From contig NC_058340.1 of the NCBI RefSeq assembly GCF_905475395.1, forward strand, positions 63,652,181 through 63,716,180: a DNA stretch of 64,000 nt, given 5' to 3'. Each line of letters opens with the position of its first letter. Position 1 is the first letter of the stretch. The DNA is from Chrysoperla carnea. Taxonomy: Eukaryota > Arthropoda > Insecta > Neuroptera > Chrysopidae. The translations under genes were made by a program, and so were the position numbers. Under the pieces are notes generated by a model. It did not search any database, had not been told where the DNA came from, and saw only the letters and a list, made by a program, of their open reading frames with translations. Positions 39,259 to 51,608 of the stretch are shown here, in pieces.

Positions 39259-39367
39259 CTCTTATTGTGTATGTTACTCGTTGCTAATTTGGTGGCGGAC
39301 AGCACCAGTCGGTGTGCACTGTGCAGTCCGCCACCAAATTAGCAACGAATAACATACACAATAAGAG
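39259..39367. repeat. Hairpin with 42 bp arms and a 25-base loop
   Basis: The left arm 39259-39300 and right arm 39326-39367 are reverse complements with one mismatch. The arms contain the GC-richer block GGTGGCGGAC/GTCCGCCACC, unlike the AT-rich surroundings. The loop (39301-39325) has its own GTGCAC core. It could be a tiny foldback element or a small-RNA precursor; nothing in the sequence decides between them. Confidence 0.9.
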
Positions 39368-40589
39368 CAATTACGATTGGCTAATTCATACTAATGATAC
39401 TAGTACAAAAAATTGATCTAGGAAATTGGGGCAAAAATCGAAATTTATTTCGAAATATCCTAGAGTTCTCATTTATTATCTTTTATATTGGTTTTTGTAG
39501 TTATTCGAAAAATAATTTTTTTTTCCTGTTTGTTACATGAACTCACTTACCTTCAAAAGTATGAAAAGTATGAATTGTACATTTCTTTGAAATTTTTGCA
39601 TTTTAGCAACAAATACCACCTTGCCTACTTTGTTTTATGTAATTTACAATTTTGTTAATGATTTTCAGTCGTCTTTTTGGACTGATATTTAAAAAATATA
39701 AAAATAAATAAATAAATATTTAATAAAAAGAATTCAACAAAAATTCAATAAGCTACGATAATCATTGATCTTAAATGTTATTGTTATTAATAATTAATAA
39801 AAAAAAAATGTTATGAAAGTAAAAATTTAATATAAATTAAAAAAAACAAAATATGTATTAAATAAATTCATTAATTAATTGACTATAAAAACAGGTAGTT
39901 TATAAAAAAAGTAAACATTAGTATCTATTTCAATCAAATTTTTGTAAATAAATAAAGGACGTAATTCAATTGCACATTAATTAAATTTGAAAAAATATAT
40001 TACTTAAAATAATTAATGAGATATTTAATCGAATTTAGAATTCAATTAATTAAATTAAATTTTTTAATTTACCAATGTTAAATGCACGCTGTTAAAACTA
40101 AATGGAAAATTAAGTTTATAGAATCATTTCTGAGATAATTTTTATAAATGAAACCTATATAATTGCCTCGATATTTTCTCAAAAATGATTCACAAATTGT
40201 TATTGGCTTATTGTTTTTAAAAGTAAGAGAAAAAATTTTTTATTGTAATTAGACCAGGCTCTGATTGGATTTGTGCATGCAAAAATTAGAATGGAATAGA
40301 ATTTTTCGTAAGTATTAATTCTTAGATATTACTGCAGGAGCCATAAATAATTCGAAATCCAAATTTACTGAATATGGTTGTTCAAAAAAACATTTCGATT
40401 CTTTGTTTTTGCATGCTCAAATCCATCCAACGCATTATCTAAATGATTGAAAAGATACTTTTTGTATTAAAACAGAAATCAAAAACAAAAAATATTGTAG
40501 TTATTTCTAAAAATCATTTCAATATAACCAACACTTTATATTAAAAAATGTATATAAATATTTATTCGTTTCCTTTTTCCGAAAAATCG

Positions 40590-40900
40590 TCCTCCATGCA
40601 AAATTTTATAGCCAATGTATCAGAAATTACTAGCAATTTTGTTTTGGAATTTTACGAAACTTTGTTTATAGGGTAATTTTGACCCAAAAAATACAAAATT
40701 GGGTGAGTGGATTTTGAGATACCTCCTAGATCCTAGTATCCAGTACAAAAACTTTTTTAAACAGATTCATAAAGATACCCATAACTCGAAAAGTACCCAT
40801 CTATTGTTCAAATGAGCTGTATTTTTATTTAAGGGATTCGATAATTGTATTTTGGGTTAAAAAATTTTTCCTAATTGCTTAAAATAGATAACTTCCTTTC
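40590..40900 (+). repeat. Degenerate family D repeat
   Basis: It shares GAAACTTTGTTTATAG, GGTAATTTTGACCCAAAAAA and TTTTGAGATAC phrases with the copies at 19780, 25300 and 52985. Only about one diverged unit is present. Confidence 0.5.
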
Positions 40901-41131
40901 TGGAAGGGGTACTGGTCTCCATCTGAAATATCCGCCGAATTAATTTTACCAGTGAATTATAAGGATTTTAAAAGGTAAAGTATAATTTTATAGGTAAGTG
41001 AAAAAATTAATAACATCAAAATTGTTTGAATGATTGTAAAATTTGAAGAATTTTCGTTAATTTTATTTATATACTAATATTGATATTACAAGTGTGTTTG
41101 TTTTGTCTTAAATCTTATTGAAGTTTTTAAT

Positions 41132-44100
41132 TTAAAAATCTAATTCTGGAAGAAATTGTTGTTGAGCAACCGAAGACAATTCCATATCAATTGGTTTTGT
41201 ATCATCGTATAATGCAGGTGCTTCACACAGTATAGCAAATGTTCCAACAATTGAAGCGATTGTAAATATCCATAAAAATAAACGATCTAATACCATTGCA
41301 ACGAAACCCCAATCTTGATCTTCCTATAATCAAAAAATAATTTTATAATTACATTTTTTGAAATAATTTTGTTAAAAAAGTTTCAGCATTGGCATTCAAG
41401 ACAAATTAATTAACTTCATGGAATGTGTTTCTTAGGTGCCAAATAGGCAACTTGTATAGCGTATGTGTTCGTCAAATAATCGAAAACTATTATACATGTA
41501 TAACCTATACGTAATTCAAGTTGCCTATTTATTAATTTTGTAAGTTAATTTATAATGGCTAACGAGAAGCTTTACAAACGGTATCTATAAACGAGACTTT
41601 AAATTCGATAGATGAAATCATATTCCATTTTATTTATAAATAAATTGAATGAAATGAGATAAATTACAGAGGGAATCAAACCCGGACAACAACAAAAATA
41701 TCCAAAATTGATAAACTGCTACTTGATTACCTCCCCATTAGAGGAGTAAATCTCTTTACAAAAATTCTTACCGCATTAAATTCGTCCTGTCGTTGTATGT
41801 GATGTTGGATAAACATTACGTTATGAATAGCTTTCTCCAATTCGAATGGATACTTTTTCCTGGTGGTTGTTCCGTCACTAACACTTTCATCTAAACCAGA
41901 TAAAAGCGATGGTAATCCATTATATCCACCCATAACAGTACCACTTAATAAACCACTTAATCTGAAATAATTTTGCAATACTATATATACTCCCGAATTA
42001 CTTTTAAGTACAAGTTTTTCATTTTTACAGCCTTTAGACAAAAAGAATCAATCCTATTATGGTCAAGCATGTCACAAACGTCTATCATAGACAATATCAG
42101 TAAAATATTCTCTGACGTCTATAAAATTTTGACATTCGCTGTCTATCTAGACAAACAGATTTATTGTCAGTGATAAATATGTCACTGAGCTGTTACAAAA
42201 TGTATATTTTGAAAGAATTTTGAAAAGATCAGGCGTAATTTTACAAAAGTAGGTATTTATATTTTAATTCAAATTAATCGATAAAGGAAATGCCTCAAAA
42301 CACCCTTTTTGGATTTTATTTGATTGACCCTAACAAAAATTGCCCCTTGTATTTGAATACTTTTTAACCCCTGAACCAAAAAAGGGTGCTATAAGTTTGA
42401 CCGCTATGTGTGTCTGTCTGTCTGTCGGTGACATCGTAGGATGATCCGATTTTGATTTGTTTCGTTTGAAAGGTATAGTTTAATGAAGAATTCCGTACCC
42501 GGAACAACTAAAGAATATGCGATGATCCTCAAAATCGGTTCAGTCTAGAGAAAGCTCTGAGGAAAAAGGTAATTTAATACAAAGTGTTCTTAGATATGTT
42601 TCGAGCATGATTTTAGGGTTCCGTAACCGAAAAATTTGTCGGATGATTTTTAAATTTTGTAAATTTCACTTGTTACAAACCTGTTTGTTGCCGATGATGA
42701 ATGTAATCCATTACATCCACTTGGTCGATGGCGTGTTGTCGATGATGATGATGACGATGAACTTGACGATAATACTTGTGATGATGGCATTGATTCAATA
42801 ACACGATGTTTTTTTAAATATTTATTTTGTATTTTATTTGCAGCTAAATCATTTAATAAATCCTTGGGTACACGCATTAATAATAATTTCGGGACACGTT
42901 TGATAAAAAATTTCCGTACCCATGGTGCCATTTTATGTGTACTCGGTTTACGATAATGTACATTTAATATAACAATTGTAATAACAACAGATAAACCAAC
43001 TAATAACATTGTAAATAATAAATATTTCCCTAATAATGGTAACGCTAACGATGTTGATGGTATAATTTCGGAGATCAGCAAGAAGAACATTGTTTGTGAT
43101 AGTAAAATGGATATACAAAGTGCAATCTTTTCACCAGAATCTGCTGGTAAGTAAAATACTAATACGGATAAATATGAGATACCAACGCATGGTACTATTA
43201 AATTTACGGTGTAGAATAATGTTTTACGGCGTAATGTGATGTTAAAAAATATATCTGAAAAAAAAAATGTATCACTTTAGTCGAAAGTCATAAAGGGAGG
43301 AGCAATTGGCATAAGAGGAGGAATGTTCAAAATAATCGATTATTATAGATTGTCTGTAACTAGGGCGTGGCAAAGGGCCGCAACAGAAATTGAGGCGCAA
43401 AACAAAAAGTATGTTTTATACGTTAAACAAAAAGTTAGTAAAGAATCATGTAAAAGATGATCTCATTTTGTGCTTAATTCCGGTACCAGGACTCCACATT
43501 CTTGAAACCTATTAGCGCTAGGTTAATTTTCACAAATCACATCACAAATTTGAAAAGTATAACCCAAATTTGGTAGGATTACATACTTGGTTTATCAAAA
43601 TTGGATAAAATTAGGATGTGATAGAGCATAATTAAATTTTTTGGATTCTGATGACGTCATAAAGTTAAAAAATTTTATTTTTTTGATAACACAATTATTT
43701 ATTATTTATTATCAACAAAATTTTGATTTTGGAGATTAATCAATTCCTCATGCAAAATACCCCAGTATCTTTATTGCTTTACAAATTATCTGTATAATAA
43801 GGTCAAATGGATTATATTTTATGAAATATCAAGCAAAATACCTGGATATGGTTCAGCACAACATGGATAATATTTTTCATGTCTTTCTGCTGGCACACCT
43901 AAAATATCCCATTCAACACTTGGATAATATTCACGTAAATCAATTCCAACTTCAACTTTATTATCGCCCAATTTTTGATTAATATGTTTCAAATCAATTT
44001 GATCACCATCATATGTCCATGAACCAAATTTCATGAAACATGTTTGCTGATCAAATGGAAAATAACGTACATCGATTTCACATGATGATTTAAATATAGC

Positions 44101-45884
44101 TGGCGGTGTCCACAATACTTTTCCAGTATGATGGAGGACGGCTTTAGTCATTGTTGTAACCACATATTCACCATCAGCGCTACGAGTAAAAAAAATTAAT
44201 TAATTTTTAATTAATTATTCGCAGATGAAAACACATCTTGTATCTTACTTGTTGTATAGCACTATATCAGGTAACCAAATATGTTCTGAAGGTACGTAAA
44301 GTTCGGTAACACCACCATATTCGGCTGGATCCCATCGAAATTTATGATCTTGCCATTCCTGTTATTTAAGAAACATTGCAAATTATATATACAACGAAAT
44401 TATTTGACCAACAAAAGTATTAAACTTACATGCTCCAACCAAACGTTTGTTGTTAAAATTTGATCTTTTAAATTCTGAAAATAAATCAATCCAAATTTTA
44501 TTTCTGCAGTGGAAATTCTAGTTATACTTTTTTAATTTTATTACTAGTGTACCATTGGTGTTAATAAAATAAAGTTTCGGGATGTAACGAGGTGTAAGGT
44601 GTAGCCCTAAATAGTTACCTGTAAGGATTTCCATATTAAAAAGGTGAAAGTGATAGGAAATTAGCAAAGTTTATGTGGCTATTTAAACTCATTTAATATC
44701 ATCTTTGAATATAAATATTGAGCTTAAACTTTTGGGAATTTATTCTTCCTAATAATCCCGGCAAAATCCGCCATTGAGCATAATTGATTTTCGTATGGAA
44801 AATTTTTGCAGAATCCCGTTTAAAACATGCTCCTGATCCTAAAAGTGCAGATTACCGGTGGGTAACCCGGTAAGATATTGTTTAAACTAGTTTTTTTTAA
44901 AGACATATATAATATCGACTGAATTGCTTGACCGAAAAGCGTTTTCACCTGCATTTTTAATTATCTCGAGACCTAAAAGGTTAAATAAATATCTGTATTT
45001 TTTTAACTTCCCACACCTGTTCCCTCTATTCAATATTACAATTTTTAATTGGAAATTTAAAAGTAAACGTACTGTAACTTTCAACTTTGCTAAAATTGAC
45101 GCTGGTAGAAGCATTGTGATCCAAGTCATCATTTTTCCTAAAATAGCTACGTAATTCTTCATAATTTTTCCATGCCACACTCACCCAAGTCATGTTTATC
45201 ATCATTTTTAACCCCCGAACTAAAAAAAGGGTTGTTTGACCGCTATGTGTGTGTCTGTCTGTCTGTGGCATCGTAGCGCCTAAACGGATGAACCGAATTT
45301 GAATTTTTTTGTTTTGTTGAAAAGTAATTTAATGGAGAGTTTTCTTAGCTGTTTCAAGAGTGAATTTAGGGTTTCATAGCCGAAAAATTTGGCTGGGGTT
45401 TTTTAAATTTTGTAAATTTCACTTGTGCCAATGAAATTCCATCCACTACTTCATGAAAAATTACTTTTGAAATATGAAAATATTTTTTCAACATAAATAA
45501 TTTCATTAAAAATTGTTTTTCCATTATTCCAATGATTAATATTTATTGTCTTAAAGATTATTAACATATTTGCTTTATTTTCTCACTAATATAAAAATAT
45601 TACTTGGATCACTATATTTCTACCATCCCCAATTGATTGTAGGTAACTAAACATGATATTATAAAGATAAATCTTCATTTTATACTTACTAAATCAATTA
45701 ATTGAGACAATCTTAATCCTAATTTCACCAAAACTGTATCCGTATTATTACTAACAGGTCGAATTAAACGATTATAATTACTTAACAAATCGTCATACAG
45801 TCTTTTTGCATCGGGATTACAATATAAACCATTAATAAATATCACCAAAATACAATAAATTGATATTTTTATTTTACACCACAT
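41132..45884 (-). CDS. nAChRalpha2: Nicotinic acetylcholine receptor subunit alpha2
   Basis: Seven exons on the minus strand: 45690-45884, 44430-44474, 44249-44358, 43842-44179, 42681-43254, 41772-41961, 41132-41323, giving 547 residues. A short signal peptide precedes [18 protein letters not shown]. The Cys-loop is C150-C164. The vicinal C223-C224 in [10 protein letters not shown] makes it an alpha subunit. [29 protein letters not shown] and the TM2 [20 protein letters not shown] are alpha2 signatures. The TM3-TM4 loop keeps [18 protein letters not shown] and [18 protein letters not shown] and carries a ten-serine run (about residues 392-401). Exons 2 and 3 have the same lengths (45 and 110) as in alpha1, but alpha1 has an intron after TYDGYM where alpha2 has none, and alpha2 splits at PYP/D. 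The exon 5 donor is the weak GTTTGT, with a repeat inserted just after it. Confidence 0.97.
41410..41520. repeat. Fragment of a foldback MITE in nAChR alpha2 intron 6
   Basis: It starts CATGGAATGTGTTTCTTAGG and contains an inverted pair, AATAGGCAACTTGTA near 41446 and TTCAAGTTGCCTATTTA near 41518. The same parts occur in the fuller copy at 50215-50602. The second outer arm is missing here. Confidence 0.65.
42361..42674 (-). mobile_element. Interspersed repeat (family F), copy 2, beside a splice donor
   Basis: Same order of parts as the copies at 24399 and 45205: CAAGTGAAATTTACAAAATT on the minus strand, a CAGACAGACAGACAC microsatellite, and GGTTCAGGGGTTAAAAA at the far end. It has an internal expansion of about 90 bases near 42500-42600. 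Its end lies 6 bases downstream of the exon 5 boundary of nAChR alpha2. Confidence 0.65.
43480..43705 (-). repeat. Partial satellite-like repeat (family A) in nAChR alpha2 intron 4
   Basis: It contains GTGCTTAATTCCGG, ATTTGAAAAGTATAACCCAA, TACTTGGTTTATCAAAATTG and ATGACGTCATAAAG, in the same order as the units at 26872-27600 and the reverse of those at 17942-18588. About two thirds of one unit. Confidence 0.75.
45205..45425 (-). mobile_element. Interspersed repeat (family F), copy 3
   Basis: The shortest and cleanest copy, in nAChR alpha2 intron 1. On the plus strand it runs from TTTTTAACCCCCGAAC through GACCGCTATGTGTGTGTCTG and CATCGTAGCGCCTAAACGG to AAATTTTGTAAATTTCACTT. Confidence 0.65.
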
Positions 45885-47027
45885 TATAACTTCTTTTTTT
45901 TTCTTTGCTACTCTATTTTAAAATTTGGCATAACGATTTTTATAATTTATATATTTTTTAAATTTTATTTAATATTTATTAAAAATTTTAGAACTAATTT
46001 ATATATACAAATTTAGAATTTAAAACGCCTCATTTCAATTATATTGGAGTTTTCAATTTCTGTGCAAATTTGTTTTTAGAATACGAATTAATTAATTTTA
46101 TTTATTTATATAAATAATTTTTAAGATTAAACAGCTAAACTTGGAACACTTTGTATTTAGAAATTTTTGAATGAATATCATTTTTGGGTATTAAATATTT
46201 ACATTATTTAGTATCCAATTAAAAAAAAAGCTTGTATCCACGCGATAAAACGATTTTTATTTATTTTTTCAATTTTATTTATTATTGTTTCTTTCAAAAT
46301 GACGTCATTGTTCAACCTGGTTTATTTTAAATTAAGTGTTTGTAATAAAATTAGTTTTCAGCGTCACACTACAACGTCGAGACGTCGAGTATGACGCCCA
46401 ATATTTAATTATATTTTATACGAAGCATAAGCGTAGAGTATATGACACTAGTACGATCAATAATACAAAGCGCATGTCCAACAAAGTTAGGGAAGAAAAA
46501 TGGGTATATAACTTTTCGGGAAAAATTTTTGGAATGCAATTAATTAAATTTTAAGATACGAAGTTTTTGGGAGTAATAAATTATTTATAGAATGGAAAAT
46601 TAAAGTAATTTTTAATTTAATTAAAAATATTATATTTTATCTCAATTTAACAATTTAACACCAAATGTTTCCCATGGGAATTGTTATGGCCAAATTATTG
46701 AACGGATATCGGATATAACTAATAATAAAGTATGACCTTTCATGGGATTAATAAGTAGAAAATAATCATTGTTTATAGAGTTCACCTAATATGGTCTTAA
46801 GAAAATAAAACTTTTTAAAAACAAGGATTTATTTTAACATGTTTTATCAAAGCATTATTTTGTGGGACCCGATAGTAGATAGAGTTGTACGCCGAGACAC
46901 CTGAATATTTACGTCCAAAAATCTCTTACTTAAAACAAAAATTTACTTTTACGGATGTATTCGAATATAAAAAATAATTATAACAAATGTTATTTAAAAA
47001 AGAATTAAACATATTTATAAAAAATAA
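45885..47027. other. Intergenic region between DNAI2 and nAChR alpha2
   Basis: Both neighbours are on the minus strand. It contains the DNAI2 3' end and the nAChR alpha2 promoter/5' UTR. It is very AT-rich. Open frames here, such as 46336-46554, have no support. Nothing else is recognised. Confidence 0.5.
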
Positions 47028-50000
47028 TTATTTTAGTTCTAATTCATCGTTGTCGCCATCGTCTGCTTCTCTGGACAATAAATTCTCAGATATTTCTTCT
47101 GAATCCATTGTTTTTTTCTTGTCCAATCCAGTTTCTTCTTCTAGTTTACCAAGTGTTCCTTTGGGAACTATAAAATGAAATCTAATATTAATTAAATAGT
47201 TTGAACGTAGATTCCTCGATCCTTCGTAAAATCCTGCCTTACTAGTTCTATCCCTATTGAAAACCTCATTTTTTCTATAATTCCAAATATTTTAACATTT
47301 TTACCTTCATCGTGTTGCTGATACTGAGCTAATGCTTTTTCAACATCTGTGAAATACTCTAGCTCAGCGGCAACAACCTCTGGATCTTCACCTTCTGGAG
47401 CTTCTGATGCAATGCTTTCATCTTCTTTGGCTGGAAATATGTAATCCAAATAGTTACTAATAAATTCATACAAATGGTTTTGTTTTTCGATTACCTGGTG
47501 CTCCTTTAGTTGACTTTAATAAACGAATTTCACGAGCTCTTGCCTCTAAAATTTTTTCACGTTTGCTTTCACGTTCCATCATCTAAACATATTAAATTTT
47601 CATAAAAAAACTGTGTGAGTTTAAAATCAGTAGCATTTTACTTACAGCTGTTAGGAATGGTTTATCTCGTGCAGTATTATCAACCATACTGTCACTGACT
47701 TCGATCAAATATACTGTCCCACTTGCTGTTCCTAAAGATACCATCTTTCCCTCAGAGTGGCATACTATTTTTCTCAATGGATCGTCACTAACCTGTCAAA
47801 TCCGAAAATAATTCTTTGAACCATAATGTTATTTTACGCATTCTAATTCATCGGAAAATTAAGCGCGAATTTAGAGGGGAAAATCAAGGGCGATTGGAGA
47901 CCCCTCCCAAAGGCTTTTTGGTCCTCAAATTAGATAAAAATGAATGATAAGTATAAAAATTGGTATATTTGACGACTTAATGTATATAGTTTCTTAGATA
48001 TATATCACCCAAAATCGTATACGAAGGGCGATATCCTGGACCAATTTCACTCCATCCCCCAAAAACTCTTCGATCAATACCAAATGAATCAAATTTTTGT
48101 ATCTTAATTATTTTTAAGCAAACAAAAGGTTCAATGTCAGTAGTATTAATTACTCAAAAAAGCTTCATAAATATTCCATATTGCCCCTTCCAAAATTTTT
48201 TTCTGAAACCCCGCTGGTAATTGTCTCTTAAAAACATTATAAATGCATACTTTCATTGTATAAATCGGTGCATACTGTTGTTGCAAAACATCCCAACAAT
48301 CCATTACACCATCATCGCGTGCAGTAAAAAATAATGAATATCTTGCTGCACTCCAACATGCATCACGTATAAAGCATTTATGAAAAGCTGTCCATACAAT
48401 ACAACTTTCTCGTACATCTTCAGCCCATATGCGTGCCGTCCAATCACCAATTGTTAAAAAGTTCTTTAAAAATGCTGTATTTCTTTGTAATTGGTACACG
48501 GGTCCTAGATGTGCATTAAATACGCCAGCAATTTTCTCACCCATTGTTTTTCCTTTACGATTTATAATTACAACTTTACCAGTTTCTGTACCAAACTAAA
48601 CAGACGAATATAAATAAATATCGTAATATATTTTTCCAAAATATCTCAAGTAAAGAGAGGAGGATTATCGTGTTCGCCCAATGTTAATCGAATAGCTATT
48701 ACCAATCGAAAGCGGTTTGCTATTTCATTCCGAGGTTTGTAGTACCTACCCTGAGTCATCTTTTCGAGTAAATTTTTATGTTCTTCCATAGCAACATAAG
48801 ACAATGACGGTTTCAAGGAGGAGGCAGAGAGAAAAATTCCTATCGAAAGATCACATTTTGTAAGTTTGCAGGATTTTGCAGCATACTTCGCCATCGAGAA
48901 TCCCTCGTATTTAGTTTTTTTATTTTTAAATTTGTATATTATACATTTTATAACTATAAATTTGTGACCGGTATCACCATACTGCCCCCCTTGGCCCATA
49001 TGGCTAGCCGTGCGTTCTTGGCGTATGCCAAGCTTCAGGGAATTTTTACAACCTACGCTATGAGAAATAGTCTAGCCTATAATGTTATCCGGAATAAACC
49101 AATTTGAGTACACTCCCAAACTCGTTTTAATAAATAATATGTTTTGATTTTTGGGTACGTAAACTAAGGACTTTATCAAAGATTCTACGATACCCAAATC
49201 TCTTACTCACCATAAACTTTGTTGGCATAGTACTTTCAAACTCTAAAGTTGATATTCCTACAGCCCTTTTCATTTGTAAATCTTCTGATCTCGAAATATC
49301 CATAACCATTTGATCTGTATTTTCTTCTAAGTTATTTCTCATATCCCACCTAAAATTTCCGTTTTTTTTTTTTATTGAAAATAACAAACTTATTCCCCAA
49401 AAGAGGGCTCAATCAAAATACTAACCATTTAACAGTTCCATCATAAGATGCACTAAAAAATTCAGTATTCGATTTCGAAGTAATCCAATAAATTTGGGTA
49501 CAGGGATCACGATGTGCCAATTCAATTGGTGATACCTAAAATTTTTGAAATAAATTTAAATAGACAGTAACAGAAAGTTAAGTAAATAGACAGTAACTAG
49601 ACTACTTACAGTAACTGGACTAGGACCACGTCGAATATCAAAAAATCCAACTTGTCCTGATAGCAAACCACAACATAAAATATTTGGATCCTTAGTATTA
49701 TATTCAATTGAACAGCAAGGGCAATCAGGAGTTAAAATCAAATCAGGACTATTTGGATTCTCTAAAACAAAAAAGATATTTTTTATCAAATGTTGTGGTC
49801 ATATTTTGAAAATATACCATACCAACTTCCCAAATAAAACTTTGGCAAGAAGCTGGCTCAGCACATTGAAATTTCATATCACAATGTGTGGCCGCTAAAT
49901 GAGCACCCGTTGGACTCCATGATAAATTTGTGATCGGTCTTGGTGAACCAGGCATTTTGTAAACGTTAACAGTTCGGCAATTATTTTGTTCTACGAATGG

Positions 50001-51293
50001 AGTTGGAATTACATCTGAATAGTAGCTTTGGTATATATTTACAGCATTGTTTTGAAATATACATTCTTCAATAGGCTAAAAACATTGGAAAAATTTCCAC
50101 TATAATCAACTAAAACTACAGAAAAACCAAGTGCGTTTCAAACTTAATTGTTGTAATTGTTGCAAATAGGTATTATACAATCACATTATTCGCGTTTCAA
50201 GTGTGGCTTCTGTTAATAAAGATGTTACAAAAATCGGCTAATAAAAGAAAATGAAAGAAACTGCTCGTATTTTGCTAAAACCACATGGAATGTGTTTCTT
50301 GGGTGTCATTTATCAACAGTATGGCATGCGTTAGTGTTGCAATTGTTAACAAACAATAAATAGGCAACTTGTATGACGTTAATATTAAATGTTTGTCAAA
50401 TAATCCAAACTATTATATATACACATACGTAATTCAAGTTGCCTATTTATTAATTTTGTTCTCAACTTTAACATTGATCGTTTCATTGAAAATTAACTCA
50501 TGCCTTAATAATGATATTTGACACCTAAAAAACACATTCCATGAGGTTTTAGCAAAATGCGAATGGTTTCTTTCATTTTCCTTTATTTCTAACATCTTTT
50601 ACAGTACTATTGAATAATCCAAGCTGAACTTTGATAGAGACCTTTATTTGCATGCCTTGAACAACGTATTTTTATTTTTTTAAGCGATGAAAGGGGAGAC
50701 AATTGCCATACTCTTGCGATAGAATTATGTTCATGGCATTAAAATAAAGGTCTTCGACAAAGTTTGGTTTATACTTTTCCCGAAATCGCAGATAACAAAA
50801 ATTTCGAATTTTACTGGGAAATATATAAACTAGAAACATACCACTGATAAACTTAAAACTGAATGAATATAAGAATCATCTTTCATAGTTTTACGTCGAT
50901 ATCGATCTGTTTGTTCCAAATCATTGTAAGTGATGTCTTTGGGCCAACCGCCTTCCACATGTGTAACCAACGATGTTTTATATTCGATTACTTCAGTATT
51001 AATCTCATGCAAGGCTGGAATATTATTAAGTATAAGTATGAATTAATATTAATGCAAAAGAAACGGTATTAACTCGGAGTCCAGAATAAACAAAGTTTGT
51101 CGAGAAATATTTACTTACCATATTGTGGTTCATAATTAGTGCCCTTATGACATGGTTCTTGATAAATATATCGATCTTTTATCAAACGTTTATCAGGTGG
51201 ATAATTATCAATAAGTTCTGGTCCACGATCCGAAAAAATACATTGTTTACCGAATTCATTTCGAAATTTACTGTATATAAAATTCGTCTCCAT
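47028..51293 (-). CDS. DNAI2: Axonemal dynein intermediate chain 2
   Basis: Eleven exons: 51119-51293, 50842-51014, 49823-50075, 49610-49761, 49426-49535, 49211-49349, 48251-48595, 47646-47792, 47495-47582, 47305-47430, 47028-47167. They give 615 residues, close to the usual family length, with all phases agreeing. DNAI2 is a WD-repeat subunit of the outer dynein arm, needed for beating of cilia and sperm tails; in insects that means mainly sperm and chordotonal neurons. It is recognised by THVEGGWPKDITYNDLEQT (residues about 75-95), WSPTGAHLAATH (about 169), SIEYNTKDPNILCCGLLSGQ, STLEFESTMPTKFM and LKNFLTIGDWTARIWAEDVR, followed by the coiled, charged MMERESKREKILEARAREIR. The C-terminus is acidic (EDDG-type residues, Glu-rich). 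No defect is seen. Its 5' neighbours on the same strand are a small membrane ORF and a TEDC2-like gene. Confidence 0.95.
50215..50602. repeat. Foldback MITE-like element in DNAI2 intron 2
   Basis: Outer arms of about 80-100 bases are inverted. On the left GAAAATGAAAGAAACTGCTC and ATTTTGCTAAAACC lead to CATGGAATGTGTTTCTTGGG; the right arm repeats these in reverse complement up to about 50600. A second, inner inverted pair (AATAGGCAACTTGTA against ATTCAAGTTGCCTATT) lies at about 50359-50454. Exact ends are uncertain by about 10 bases. It is related to 41410-41520. Confidence 0.75.
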
Positions 51294-51608
51294 TTTTTAT
51301 TAATAATAACTTTTTATATTAAAATTTAAAACATTTAAAAAAAAAAGATTATAAAATGCAAATCAAAATACAGCACTATTTACTTTTTTTATATTTTAAA
51401 AATGTTTAATCAATAGTGCATTAGAGACCCGCATGCTACCTGTAACTTTGTTTATTGAAATTGCCATGGTAACTTTTCTTTGAACCTGTAACGTAGCTTT
51501 TCTTTCAAATTGAAATTCAAATACAGAATAAAACAATGTTCAAAAATTAAAACCCCGGCGACTACAAAATCACTCTCTAAAAAGTATGAAACAAGAAAAT
51601 ATAATCAT

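Larger units (their letters stand above)
37870..41131. other. Intergenic region between convergent nAChR alpha1 and alpha2
   Basis: It holds the two 3' UTRs. A plausible alpha1 poly(A) signal AATAAA is at 38239-38244, and a minus-strand signal for alpha2 lies near 41,060. A strong hairpin is at 39259-39367 and a decayed family D repeat at about 40590-40900. No gene is seen; the minus-strand frame at 38909-39106 has no support. Confidence 0.6.

Noticed and set aside
42607-42801. Plus-strand open frame rich in Met and Ile
   Set aside because: Antisense of the serine-repeat region of nAChR alpha2 exon 5 (GATGATGATG on the plus strand).
44887-45271. Overlapping frames in nAChR alpha2 intron 1
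   Set aside because: They lie in and beside the family F repeat, change frame between strands and have no recognisable protein features.
48646-48999. 117-codon minus-strand frame in DNAI2 intron 6
   Set aside because: The WD-repeat protein is continuous when this region is removed between KFM and FGTETG, and phases agree, so it is intron.
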